DNA of 64,000 bases from Chitinophaga pinensis. Lineage in GTDB: Bacteria > Bacteroidota > Bacteroidia > Chitinophagales > Chitinophagaceae. The stretch is taken from NCBI GenBank assembly GCA_943333125.1, contig CALQSB010000009.1, positions 1 to 64,000 of the forward strand, given 5' to 3'. The notes under the pieces were generated by a model. The model saw only the letters and a list, made by a program, of their open reading frames with translations. It had not been told where the DNA came from and searched no databases. Position numbers and translations under genes: made by a program. Positions 53,061-61,183 of this stretch are shown here, in pieces (within the stretch, counting starts at the first letter, position 1; every line of letters starts with the position of its first letter).

Positions 53061-53310
53061 CAAATGAATTAGCCATAAAGTTTGTCTCGTTACCAAAAGA
53101 GAATAATAATAAAGGCTAAACCATGCGACCAAAAACAATAAATATTCACAAATGAATTAGCCATAAAGTTTATCTCGTTACCAAAAGAGAATCATCATAA
53201 AGGCTAAACCATGCGACCAAAAACAATAAATATTCACAAATGAATTAGCCATAAAGATTGTCTCGTTACCAAAAGAGAATCATAATAAAGGCTAAACCAT
53301 GCGACCAAAA
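53061..53310. repeat. 88-bp tandem repeat, 2.8 copies, upstream of acs
   Basis: Copies start CAAATGAATTAGCCATAAAG at 53061, 53149 and 53237; the last stops after 74 bases. Differences are few. Each copy can form a stem from TTAGCC and GGCTAA with an inner TCTC/GAGA pairing around a GTTACC-containing loop. It lies 42 bases upstream of the acs start (minus strand) and directly after the GH3-fusion stop, so it is either acs leader/control DNA or a 3' element of the upstream gene. No open frame spans it. Confidence 0.9.
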
Positions 53311-53326
53311 TTTAAAATCTATTTAA

Positions 53327-56248
53327 TCAATTTATGATTGATTGATAAATGGTTTCAAATATTTTCGGTCTGATGTTAAGTATTTTAAATATACCATTGT
53401 CTGTGGGATAGATTCTGTTGCTTAAAAAAACGAAAATCAATTTTGATTCAGGGTCTGCCCAAACACAGGTTCCTGTAAAACCAGTATGACCGAAAGTGCC
53501 TGCTGACGAGGATTTCGCAGGATAAGGCTCTGTTCTTGTGTCATTGTCTTTTTCCGGTTTGTCGAATCCATACCCTCTTCGGCTAGTTGTACTTTGATAT
53601 GCTGTAAATAAGGATATGGTTTCTTTTTTTATTAATTGATGCCCATTCCATTCACCACCATCCAGCAGCATTTGCATAATACTCGCTACGTCATAGGCAT
53701 CTGCAAACAATCCTGCATGGCCGGCCACTCCACCCATAATAGCTGAACCCTGATCATGTACATAGCCTCTTATTTCCTGATTTCTGAAACCAACTTCATT
53801 GGTAGAAGGAACAATTCTGCGGTAACTGATTTTATCCAAAGGCTTATATCCGATTGATTCAAGTCCCATTGGACGATAAAAATTTGTATTCACATAATCA
53901 CTCAAATTCATTCCACTGATTATTTCAATAATCTTTCCAAGAAAAATAAAATCGTTATCACTATATACATAATCGCCTTCAGTTGTGCGCGGACTTTCCA
54001 GAATTCTTTTATAAAAAGTATCTACTGCATCGCATCTGATCATCATCCCATTTGCCACTCTTGAATCAAAACAATCTTTATTGAAAGGTTGATAATATTT
54101 TTTAGAAGGCATTTGATTGCTGTCTAATGTTTCTTTGTAAAATGGGATAAATGGTTTTAATCCACCTTCGTGCAACAACAATTGTTCTATGTTAATATTG
54201 GCTTTATCCGTTCCTGTGACCGAAGGCAGGTAATCACTGAGCTTTTTTTTTAAATCAATTTTTCCTTCATCATACAATTTCATTACACCCAATGTGGTTG
54301 ACAATATTTTTGTAACCGAAGCCAGGTCGTATACCGAAGCGTTAGTAACAGGTTCATTATTGTCATAAGTATAAAAGCCATATCCTTTTTCAAATAAAAG
54401 TTTGCCATCTTTTGCTGCAAGCACCACACATCCCGGCATTGCTTTTTTGACTATACCATCATTTACAATAGAGTCAATAGTATTTAATTTCTCTGCATTA
54501 AAACCTGTTTCAATGAAATTTTCATTTTTCAGAATATTATTAAATGCAGTTAATCCAAAACCAAATTTAAAATTTTCGCATACGGTTACCGGCAAAGTTC
54601 CTTTATAGGGAAGTAAACCTTGAAGCATATCCATAGCATTATACTGAACAGTACTGTCGTCTTCATAGCAAACCACTAAGTTTTTAGCATAACACCAGTT
54701 TTTGGCTGCATATGCATTGCCGAATAAAAATATTATGGATCTTGTTTTCTGTTGTAATGCATTGATAAAGGTTACCGCATCTGAGCTAATGCCAAAATTA
54801 TTGGCAGGAGCCCGATTGATTTGATGCATACCGATGATTACTTTTTGATATCCTTTTGCAATAGAATCAATCAGCAGATTTATGGAGTCGGCATTTTTTT
54901 TACTGAAATCAAAATTAAAAATATCCGCATTATAATCATGTTGCATTCTTCTCGTAATGGCATTGCCTGTATTAATTCCAACAGCCACATAAGCTATTTT
55001 GTTTTCATTTTTTTGTAAAGGAAAAAAATCCTGATCTTCTTTAGCCAAAAGGGTTATCGCATTTCTGGCCACTAATGTCCGCATGGATAAAACAGATTTA
55101 TTTAAATCAGAAGTGAGATTGGTAAAGCTTATGGTATCATTTGAGGGAACTACGTATTGATACTTTGCCATCAAAATTCTTTTGCAATGACTTTCAATAA
55201 TATCCCAGCTTAATCTTTGAGAGTCGATTGCTAGTTTAATTTTACTGATGACTAAAGGAATACTATCGGGAATACACAGTAAATCATTGCCCGCAATTAT
55301 AGATTCTACAGAAGCTTCGCCATTAGGAAAGAATTTTTTTACACCCTGCATTTCCAAACCATCGGTAATGGTTAATCCTTGATAATTTAATTCACCTCTT
55401 AATAGACCCTTGATATTTTTTTCTGATAAGGAAGTAGGGCGATTCATTCTGTCGTCAATTGCAGGAATGAAAAGATGAGCAATCATAACGCTGCCAACAC
55501 CTTGTTCAAATATTTTTTTAAAAGGGTAGAGTTCTGTAGAATCAAGTTGAGCCAATGTTTTATTAATCACCGGCAAATCGAGATGCGAATCCACTGCTAC
55601 ATCACCATGACCCGGAAAATGTTTGGCACAAGCCAAAACGCCATTATTCTGCATGCCCTTCATGTATTGTATACCGAAAGCAGCTACTTTATATTTGTCT
55701 TCTCCAAAACTCCTGTCGTTGATAACCGGATTATTGGGATTGTTGTTGACGTCCATGTCAGGTGCATAGTTCATTTGAATGCCTAGTCTCTTGCATTGTT
55801 CTGCTACCACTTTGCCATATTGATAAACTATAGATGAATCACTCATCGCACCCAGCATCATTTGTCGGGGCAATGGCAATACGCTGTCGTAAATTCTCAT
55901 GCCTACACCCCATTCGCCATCAATAGAAAAAAGAATAGGAGTTTTGGCAATGCGCTTCAGGTTATTAACCATTCCTGCTTGCAATTGCGGACTGCCCTGA
56001 AATAAACAAACGCCACCGATATTATATCTTTTTACATAAGTAGCAACAGAGTCATTCAGAAATGTAATTTTTTTTGTTTTCATGTCGATTGTAGACAGAC
56101 GGGCTACCACCAACTGGCCAATGCGCTCATCATCCGACAATGTACTGTAAACACTGTCGGCCCATTTTTTTGCTTTAGTATTATCAATTTGCTGACCAAA
56201 GGAAATACCCGAATAAAAGCACAGAAAAACAACAATGAAATACCGCAT
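53327..56248 (-). CDS. GH3 (NagZ-like) beta-N-acetylhexosaminidase fused to a beta-lactamase-fold domain
   Basis: 973 residues with a signal peptide (FFLCFYSGISFGQ-type, residues 1-18). GH3 domain at about 20-370: KHFPGHGDVAVDSHLDLP near 210 supplies the NagZ-type His/Asp pair and ITDGLEMQGV near 295 the nucleophile Asp. A linker domain (about 400-570) is followed by a PF00144 serine hydrolase at 590-970 with SxxK in LASVTKIL near 645 and a YSDND motif near 770. The fusion, common in Bacteroidota, probably removes GlcNAc from periplasmic muropeptides and trims peptide. Fits the cell-wall theme. Confidence 0.92.
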   Translation of the reverse strand: MRYFIVVFLCFYSGISFGQQIDNTKAKKWADSVYSTLSDDERIGQLVVARLSTIDMKTKKITFLNDSVATYVKRYNIGGVCLFQGSPQLQAGMVNNLKRIAKTPILFSIDGEWGVGMRIYDSVLPLPRQMMLGAMSDSSIVYQYGKVVAEQCKRLGIQMNYAPDMDVNNNPNNPVINDRSFGEDKYKVAAFGIQYMKGMQNNGVLACAKHFPGHGDVAVDSHLDLPVINKTLAQLDSTELYPFKKIFEQGVGSVMIAHLFIPAIDDRMNRPTSLSEKNIKGLLRGELNYQGLTITDGLEMQGVKKFFPNGEASVESIIAGNDLLCIPDSIPLVISKIKLAIDSQRLSWDIIESHCKRILMAKYQYVVPSNDTISFTNLTSDLNKSVLSMRTLVARNAITLLAKEDQDFFPLQKNENKIAYVAVGINTGNAITRRMQHDYNADIFNFDFSKKNADSINLLIDSIAKGYQKVIIGMHQINRAPANNFGISSDAVTFINALQQKTRSIIFLFGNAYAAKNWCYAKNLVVCYEDDSTVQYNAMDMLQGLLPYKGTLPVTVCENFKFGFGLTAFNNILKNENFIETGFNAEKLNTIDSIVNDGIVKKAMPGCVVLAAKDGKLLFEKGYGFYTYDNNEPVTNASVYDLASVTKILSTTLGVMKLYDEGKIDLKKKLSDYLPSVTGTDKANINIEQLLLHEGGLKPFIPFYKETLDSNQMPSKKYYQPFNKDCFDSRVANGMMIRCDAVDTFYKRILESPRTTEGDYVYSDNDFIFLGKIIEIISGMNLSDYVNTNFYRPMGLESIGYKPLDKISYRRIVPSTNEVGFRNQEIRGYVHDQGSAIMGGVAGHAGLFADAYDVASIMQMLLDGGEWNGHQLIKKETISLFTAYQSTTSRRGYGFDKPEKDNDTRTEPYPAKSSSAGTFGHTGFTGTCVWADPESKLIFVFLSNRIYPTDNGIFKILNIRPKIFETIYQSIIN

Positions 56249-56282
56249 AAAAGCAATAAAATTATTAGTGAAAAGGATTAGT

Positions 56283-56290
56283 TATTTTTG
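56283..56290 (+). promoter_or_regulatory. Putative -7 element (TATTTTTG) for mutL
   Basis: Perfect TAnnTTTG 20 bases before the preferred TTG start, implying a very short leader. No -33 TTTG at the expected distance. Confidence 0.35.
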
Positions 56291-56310
56291 CGCTACAAAT
56301 TACATTGATT

Positions 56311-58137
56311 TTGACAGATATCATTCATTTATTACCAGATAACATTGCTAACCAGATTGCAGCGGGTGAGGTAATACAGCGTCCGGGAAGTGCTGTAAAG
56401 GAATTATTAGAAAATGCCGTTGATGCAGGAGCCGATGAAATTAAGCTTATTATTAGCGATGCAGGTAAGGCGCTGGTGCAGGTTATCGACAATGGCAAAG
56501 GCATGAGCGAAACCGATGCCCGTATGGCTTTTGAGCGCCACGCTACCTCCAAAATCAGTAACATCGACGATTTATTCAGAATAAAAACCATGGGTTTCAG
56601 AGGGGAAGCTTTAGCGAGTATTGCTGCGGTAGCTCAGGTAGAGTTGAAATCAAAAAGAGATGAAGACGCTTCAGGCACTTATATTGAAATAGAAAACAGC
56701 AAAGTAAAACTGCAGGAGCCTGTGGCAGCAAATAGAGGCACAAGCATCGCCATGAAGAATTTGTTTTTTAATGTTCCTGCTAGAAGGAATTTCTTAAAAA
56801 GCAATACAGCAGAACTTCGTCATATCATTGATGAATTTATCAGAGTGGCTATGGCTTTTCCGGATATCTTCTTTTCTATGCAATCCAACGGACAGGAAGT
56901 TTTTCATCTGGAGAAAGGAAGTCTCAAACAAAGAATTGTTCAGATATTGGGCAATAATTATAATGCCAAACTCGTAAGCGTTCAGGAGCAAACCGATTAT
57001 TTGAATATCATGGGTTTTGTGGGTAAACCCGAAACAGCAAAAAAAACAAGAGGCGATCAATACATTTTTGTCAATAACAGGTTTATCAAAAGTGCATATC
57101 TTAATCATGCCATCATGAATGCGTTTTCGGATTTAATTCCTAAAGACAGTTTTCCGATGTATGCATTGTTCATTGATCTGGATCCGGCACAACTGGATAT
57201 AAACGTGCATCCCACCAAACAGGAAATCAAATTTGAAGATGACAAAATTGTATATGCTTTTGTACATTCAGCAGTAAAACATGCACTGGCACAATTTAGT
57301 ATTACACCTACACTTGATTTTGAACTCGACTCTTCCATACAATCTTTGGATGCGATAAACAAACCAATGACAGATGAGCAAAGAGCCTCAACAGCATCAT
57401 CAAGTTTATATCAGGCTTTTTCTAAAAAAAATCAGGCCCACTTAATTGAAAGAAGTTCAGGCGGCAATGAATTGAAACACTGGAAAGATTTTTACGAATC
57501 ACCTGCAGATAAAAAACAAAACGATAATTTCTCTTCTTCAACAATTTCTTCGTTGCATAAAGAATCAGACCATGAATATTCGTTGATGCAGTTGCATAAC
57601 TCATACATTATTGTTCAGAAAGGCTCGGGTTTTATTTTAGTCAATCAGCAGAATGCACACGAAAGAGTATTGTATGAAAAATATGCCAAAGCGGTAGAAG
57701 GCAAGCCTATAGCCACGCAGCAGAGTTTGTTTCCGGTTACCATAGAACTTACCTCAGGCGATTCGATTGTGTTGCAGGAATTATTATCTGATATGCAAGA
57801 CCTCGGTTATCAAATAGAATTATTCGGATTGAATACATTTGTCATTCAGGGAACGCCGGCAGATGTATTAACTGGAAATGAAAAAGGTGCCATTGAAAAT
57901 ATATTAGAACAATACAAACATTTCAGCAGCGATTTGAAATTCACCAGGAGAGAAAAATTACTCCGTTCGATGGCGATACAAAATGCGATTAAAACCGGCA
58001 CCACGCTTACACAAAAAGAAATGCAGGGTTTGGTACAAGATTTATTGGCCTGCGAAATTTCCAATGCCACACCAACTGGAAGGCCTACTTATATGAATTT
58101 TGACAAGGGGGAGATTGATAAGATGTTCGGGAGGTGA
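56311..58137 (+). CDS. mutL: DNA mismatch repair protein MutL
   Basis: Couples MutS mismatch recognition to strand removal. No ATG is available; the TTG at 56311 gives the usual start (M)TDIIHLLPDNIANQIAAGEV, 608 residues (a TTG two codons earlier is the alternative). GHKL ATPase motifs are intact: ELLENAVDAGA, VIDNGKGM, GFRGEALASI and NRGTSI. In the C-terminal domain the endonuclease motif DQHAxxExxxxE appears as NQQN-AH-E-RVLY-E (N445) and the final CPHGRP motif as TPTGRP, so latent nuclease activity is probably absent. The gene end lies inside a 16-bp inverted repeat. Confidence 0.95.
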   Translation: MTDIIHLLPDNIANQIAAGEVIQRPGSAVKELLENAVDAGADEIKLIISDAGKALVQVIDNGKGMSETDARMAFERHATSKISNIDDLFRIKTMGFRGEALASIAAVAQVELKSKRDEDASGTYIEIENSKVKLQEPVAANRGTSIAMKNLFFNVPARRNFLKSNTAELRHIIDEFIRVAMAFPDIFFSMQSNGQEVFHLEKGSLKQRIVQILGNNYNAKLVSVQEQTDYLNIMGFVGKPETAKKTRGDQYIFVNNRFIKSAYLNHAIMNAFSDLIPKDSFPMYALFIDLDPAQLDINVHPTKQEIKFEDDKIVYAFVHSAVKHALAQFSITPTLDFELDSSIQSLDAINKPMTDEQRASTASSSLYQAFSKKNQAHLIERSSGGNELKHWKDFYESPADKKQNDNFSSSTISSLHKESDHEYSLMQLHNSYIIVQKGSGFILVNQQNAHERVLYEKYAKAVEGKPIATQQSLFPVTIELTSGDSIVLQELLSDMQDLGYQIELFGLNTFVIQGTPADVLTGNEKGAIENILEQYKHFSSDLKFTRREKLLRSMAIQNAIKTGTTLTQKEMQGLVQDLLACEISNATPTGRPTYMNFDKGEIDKMFGR

Positions 58138-58230
58138 AAGCCCCCTAAATCCCTCGAAGGGGGACTTAAGGGGCTTTCACCTCCCAAAGGGGGATGTGTT
58201 TTGTTGGGGAAACCACGAATTCACGAATTT
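58129..58230. repeat. Composite repeat, copy 6, framed by a 16-bp inverted repeat over the mutL stop
   Basis: GGGAGGTGAAAGCCCC (58129-58144, containing the mutL TGA) pairs perfectly with 58170-58185 across a 25-base loop; this is followed by CCCAAAGGGGG, the TGTGTTTTGTTGGGG linker and CCACGAATTCACGAATT. It looks like a composite element joined to an inverted copy of the gene end, and could terminate mutL transcription. Confidence 0.75.
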
Positions 58231-58307
58231 GTTTTACCCTGGAGATTACACTAGATAAAAAGAAACACAAAGGCTGCTTTTAAATTGTAGTAGATACTTA
58301 TTAATCA

Positions 58308-58338
58308 AAGTCCCCCTTCGGGGGATTTAGGGGGCTCT
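58308..58338. repeat. C/G hairpin repeat, copy 7 (supplies the dacB stop)
   Basis: AAGTCCCCC-TTC-GGGGGATTTAGGGGGCTCTC. On the minus strand its last part encodes the final Ala-Pro and TAA of the next gene. The 189-base gap between mutL and dacB is otherwise filled by copy 6 and unremarkable A/T-rich sequence. Confidence 0.75.
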
Positions 58339-59673
58339 CATCCTCACTTCATGCAAATACCCTTCAATCAATCTCCTCACCGCTTTCGAAGAACCTTGAT
58401 AATTATTCAGCATCACGGAAAAAATTAATTGTTTGTTTTTCTTAGTTGTCATTAAGCCAGACAAAGTATAGTTGTTGCTCAACGAACCCGTTTTTGCAAA
58501 AATAAAACTGCTGTCGGTGATGAAATAATTTTTCAATGTGCCGGTGCCGCCGGTGGGTAAAATATTTTTTAGTCTTTCGACGCCAAATTCGTTTTGAGTT
58601 TTATTGATGATATACACAAAGTCATTTGGAGAAAATAAATTGTATCGGCTCAGCCCGCTGCCGTCAACCCATCGAGGATGCTGTGGAATATCAATTAAAT
58701 CGTTTTGTAAAAGAGAATCAATCATGTCTTTATCACTCATGTATCCAAGCTTTTCATTGCTTGCCATTAAAAGCGTCTGTTCTGCATAAAAATTATCACT
58801 GCGATGCATCATCAGCGAAAAAACAGAATCGGTCTTTTGAGAAAATAATGGAATGAAATTATCCCGATTAACAGAATTGTTTTTTTGTAGCGATGCCAGA
58901 TGATACAAGGAATGTTGCAAAATCATAAAACCCGATTGCAATCCAAAAGTTTCAAACGGAATTTCCTGTGAAAATGTTTTTAGTTTGTTGTTTGTTGTTA
59001 CGGTAAAATGGTTGCTTCCGGCTTCTCTTGAGATGGTGTTTTCGGATAATGTTGTATCTGTTTTTTTTGTGAGTTTAAAGTCTATCACATCAGCATTCAT
59101 GACAGCAAGATCATATTGAAATTCAACAGGTTTCGCATTGTTGTTTTTAATCCATTCTAAATGAAGCAGATTGCCACAGCCAGGGAAGCTGCTTCTTTGC
59201 GGCATATAATCTTCCTGCTGATCATCCCAGGCCCAGCCCTTTCCATAAGGCACAGGATACTTCTCGTCATCCAACAGCACAACTTTATAATTGTTGTTGT
59301 TTAAAAAATCATGAACGGGTTGTGTTTTAAAATCGGGATGTAAATAAGTCGGATCGCCTGTTGGTAAAATATAAATCGTATCGTTTGATATTTTGTAATA
59401 AGCGCCAATAATATTATTTCCAAGATATTTCAAACCTGCATATAAAGTAAACAACTTGGTATTGCTCGCCGGAATGAAATTCTTTTCTGCGTTGTATGTG
59501 TAGAGGTAACTGTTGGTTTCGGGTTCGTAAATGGATATGCCGATATGTGCTGCATTTATGATCGAATCATTGAGTAATAATTTGTTGGTCAGTTTGGTAA
59601 GATTCTTTGAATTTTGAGCGGATCCAGAGGCGAATAAAAAAACCGAGAAAAGTAAAGTGAAGAGACGATTCAT
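58327..59673 (-). CDS. dacB: D-alanyl-D-alanine carboxypeptidase/endopeptidase, PBP4 (DacB) type
   Basis: Trims or hydrolyses peptidoglycan cross-links in the periplasm. 448 residues with a signal peptide ending GSAQ near residue 20. Penicillin-binding motifs: SxxK at S70-N-T-K73, SxN in HRSDNFYAEQ near 290 and KTGS in FAKTGSLSN near 395. Family phrase IPASNTKLFTLYAGLKYLG is typical of PBP4. The last residues (RAP) and the stop are encoded by a dispersed C/G-hairpin repeat. Confidence 0.93.
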   Translation of the reverse strand: MNRLFTLLFSVFLFASGSAQNSKNLTKLTNKLLLNDSIINAAHIGISIYEPETNSYLYTYNAEKNFIPASNTKLFTLYAGLKYLGNNIIGAYYKISNDTIYILPTGDPTYLHPDFKTQPVHDFLNNNNYKVVLLDDEKYPVPYGKGWAWDDQQEDYMPQRSSFPGCGNLLHLEWIKNNNAKPVEFQYDLAVMNADVIDFKLTKKTDTTLSENTISREAGSNHFTVTTNNKLKTFSQEIPFETFGLQSGFMILQHSLYHLASLQKNNSVNRDNFIPLFSQKTDSVFSLMMHRSDNFYAEQTLLMASNEKLGYMSDKDMIDSLLQNDLIDIPQHPRWVDGSGLSRYNLFSPNDFVYIINKTQNEFGVERLKNILPTGGTGTLKNYFITDSSFIFAKTGSLSNNYTLSGLMTTKKNKQLIFSVMLNNYQGSSKAVRRLIEGYLHEVRMRAP

Positions 59674-59716
59674 AGAAACGATTTTATTAAAACAGAAAAA
59701 ATAATACCTCTAAAAT

Positions 59717-59788
59717 CTTTGTTGGTGAAAACATCAACAAAGGCAGAAAAAACCGCTAATTTCTCTGTTGGTGAAAACACCAACAGAG
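59717..59788. repeat. Two hairpins of the GTTGGTG-AAAA-CACCAAC family, 46 bp apart
   Basis: 59717-59742 folds as CTTTGTTGGTG-AAAA-CATCAACAAAG (one G-T pair) and 59763-59788 as CTCTGTTGGTG-AAAA-CACCAACAGAG (perfect). The core is that of the 39-bp array at 23030 and the single hairpin at 23412. They lie in the 235-base gap upstream of the dacB start. Confidence 0.8.
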
Positions 59789-59812
59789 GCGGCAATCTCC
59801 TAAGAGACTTCT

Positions 59813-59907
59813 TCGTGAAACTTTCTGCCTTCGTGCCTTTGTGGCCCCAAACAAAACAACAAACCATAAACAACAAACAGAACGCCAAACGCCAAACGCC
59901 AAACAAC
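59813..59907. repeat. CTTCGTG/GCCTTTGTGG phrase and 7-bp simple repeat
   Basis: CTTCGTGAAAC ... CTTCGTGCCTTTGTGG at about 59809-59845 is related (inverted) to 6682-6705. At about 59880-59904 three tandem AACGCCA units follow a low-complexity ACAAAC stretch. No gene is supported. Confidence 0.5.
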
Positions 59908-59908
59908 A

Positions 59909-61036
59909 TTAACTTCTCTCCTGCGCCCTCAACCACCTTTCCGGCATTTCATCCATGCTGGCTTTTTTATAGTCTTTCTGACTGCAGGCGATAAATTTTT
60001 TATCTGGCATTTGCATCCACCATCTGTTTGATCTTTTGCTTTGCAGAAAAACAGTATCTACCTCCGCAAAAAAAGTATGATACTGATTGAAGCTGTTTCT
60101 CTCATTGATATCTGCTTCCTGTTTACTTCTATATTTTCCATCTATGAAATACCAGATCATTTGTGCAATCTGCAACGCGGTAAGCTGGTTAACATCATGC
60201 TCTGGCTGGTATCCATAAATACCGAAACTGCTAAGATTTGAACTCAGTCCGGCATATTGAGCCAATGTACAGGCTTCTTCTCCGTTAAAACCATTAGGAC
60301 TGATTTTATTTGCAGGTGCTGAACTGTTTTTTATTGCACTGATATCGAAACTCACAAAATGCGAATTACGAATAACAGGCTCCATCTCTTCTATATCTTC
60401 TTTAACCAATCCTACCCGGTAGCAATCAAAACGCAGTTTATCTAGCGTTTCTAATAACCGGGGATGAACAAAATAACTTTGGAAACCAATATGATTATAA
60501 TGCTTAATCCAGTTGGGTTCGCTGGTTAACATTTCCAGCAAAAAGCTGTCACTTTTTAACATGCTGTCTCCGCGAAGATCAATTAATGCATCTATACAAG
60601 TGGCTTCAATAATCCGGTTTAATGATTTATAGGCATTGTATTGGGCAATTGTAATATCATGAGAGCCGCCAAGTATGATAACAGTCTTTCCTGAATTTAT
60701 GAGTTCAGATAAAATGGTTTGCATGGCTGCATAACTGTCAAATAACAATGCACCTTTCTTAATGTTTCCAATATCCGCTATGGTTATTTCATCGTGCCAG
60801 CAATGCAATGAGTACAATTTTTTTCTTATTTCATTAGCAGCATGCGACTCTTCATTTTGCAAGCCACATCCACGCATTTCACCAATTCCTAAGATTACCA
60901 GGTCAATTTGGGTAAGATCGGGCATTTCTTTTTCATAAATTGCTATGTGTTTAGCAAACTGACCATCGGTGTACTCATTATCTTCATTGAGCTCATATAC
61001 ATTAATAGGAGAGAGGTAATCTGAAAAATCTTGCAT
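59909..61036 (-). CDS. Arginase/formimidoylglutamase-fold protein with altered metal site
   Basis: 375 residues of the ureohydrolase fold. The GGSHD motif (H126, D127) is intact and D149 and D153 are kept, but the His of the DAHxD motif is Leu151, and the last motif reads SFDISAI with Ser where the second Asp of DxD should be. Two of the usual six Mn ligands are therefore missing. As I recall this matches a Bacteroidota clade often labelled formimidoylglutamase, so it may be a structural or regulatory relative and not an enzyme. A strong -33/-7 promoter lies just upstream, divergent from the kor gene. Confidence 0.8.
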   Translation of the reverse strand: MQDFSDYLSPINVYELNEDNEYTDGQFAKHIAIYEKEMPDLTQIDLVILGIGEMRGCGLQNEESHAANEIRKKLYSLHCWHDEITIADIGNIKKGALLFDSYAAMQTILSELINSGKTVIILGGSHDITIAQYNAYKSLNRIIEATCIDALIDLRGDSMLKSDSFLLEMLTSEPNWIKHYNHIGFQSYFVHPRLLETLDKLRFDCYRVGLVKEDIEEMEPVIRNSHFVSFDISAIKNSSAPANKISPNGFNGEEACTLAQYAGLSSNLSSFGIYGYQPEHDVNQLTALQIAQMIWYFIDGKYRSKQEADINERNSFNQYHTFFAEVDTVFLQSKRSNRWWMQMPDKKFIACSQKDYKKASMDEMPERWLRAQERS

Positions 61037-61050
61037 GGGTTTAGTTTATA

Positions 61051-61079
61051 CAAACCTAATTCATTAGTAGGAAATCAAA
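61051..61079 (-). promoter_or_regulatory. Putative promoter of the arginase-fold gene (TTTG-N17-TAGGTTTG)
   Basis: On the minus strand TTTG at 61079-61076 and a perfect -7 TAGGTTTG at 61058-61051 are separated by 17 bases; the ATG is 14 bases further on, so the leader is very short. Confidence 0.5.
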
Positions 61080-61127
61080 AATTACAATACAGTATTTTTT
61101 TCAGGATTTTCTGTTATTTGTATTCAG

Positions 61128-61135
61128 TAACTTTG
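61128..61135 (+). promoter_or_regulatory. Putative -7 element (TAACTTTG) for korA
   Basis: Perfect TAnnTTTG, 48 bases before the ATG. Divergent from the arginase-fold promoter about 70 bases away, so the two may share control. Confidence 0.45.
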
Positions 61136-61183
61136 CAACCCATAAAGACATTGAATTAAGATATTTATTTTAATAGAAATTAA

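Noticed and set aside
53061-53310. CRISPR or integron-type array upstream of acs
   Set aside because: The 88-bp units are whole tandem copies without variable spacers; no cas or integrase genes.
59670-59994. Small ORFs of about 90 codons between dacB and the arginase-fold gene
   Set aside because: Encoded by the hairpin repeats and low-complexity ACAAAC/AACGCCA sequence; no protein-like composition.
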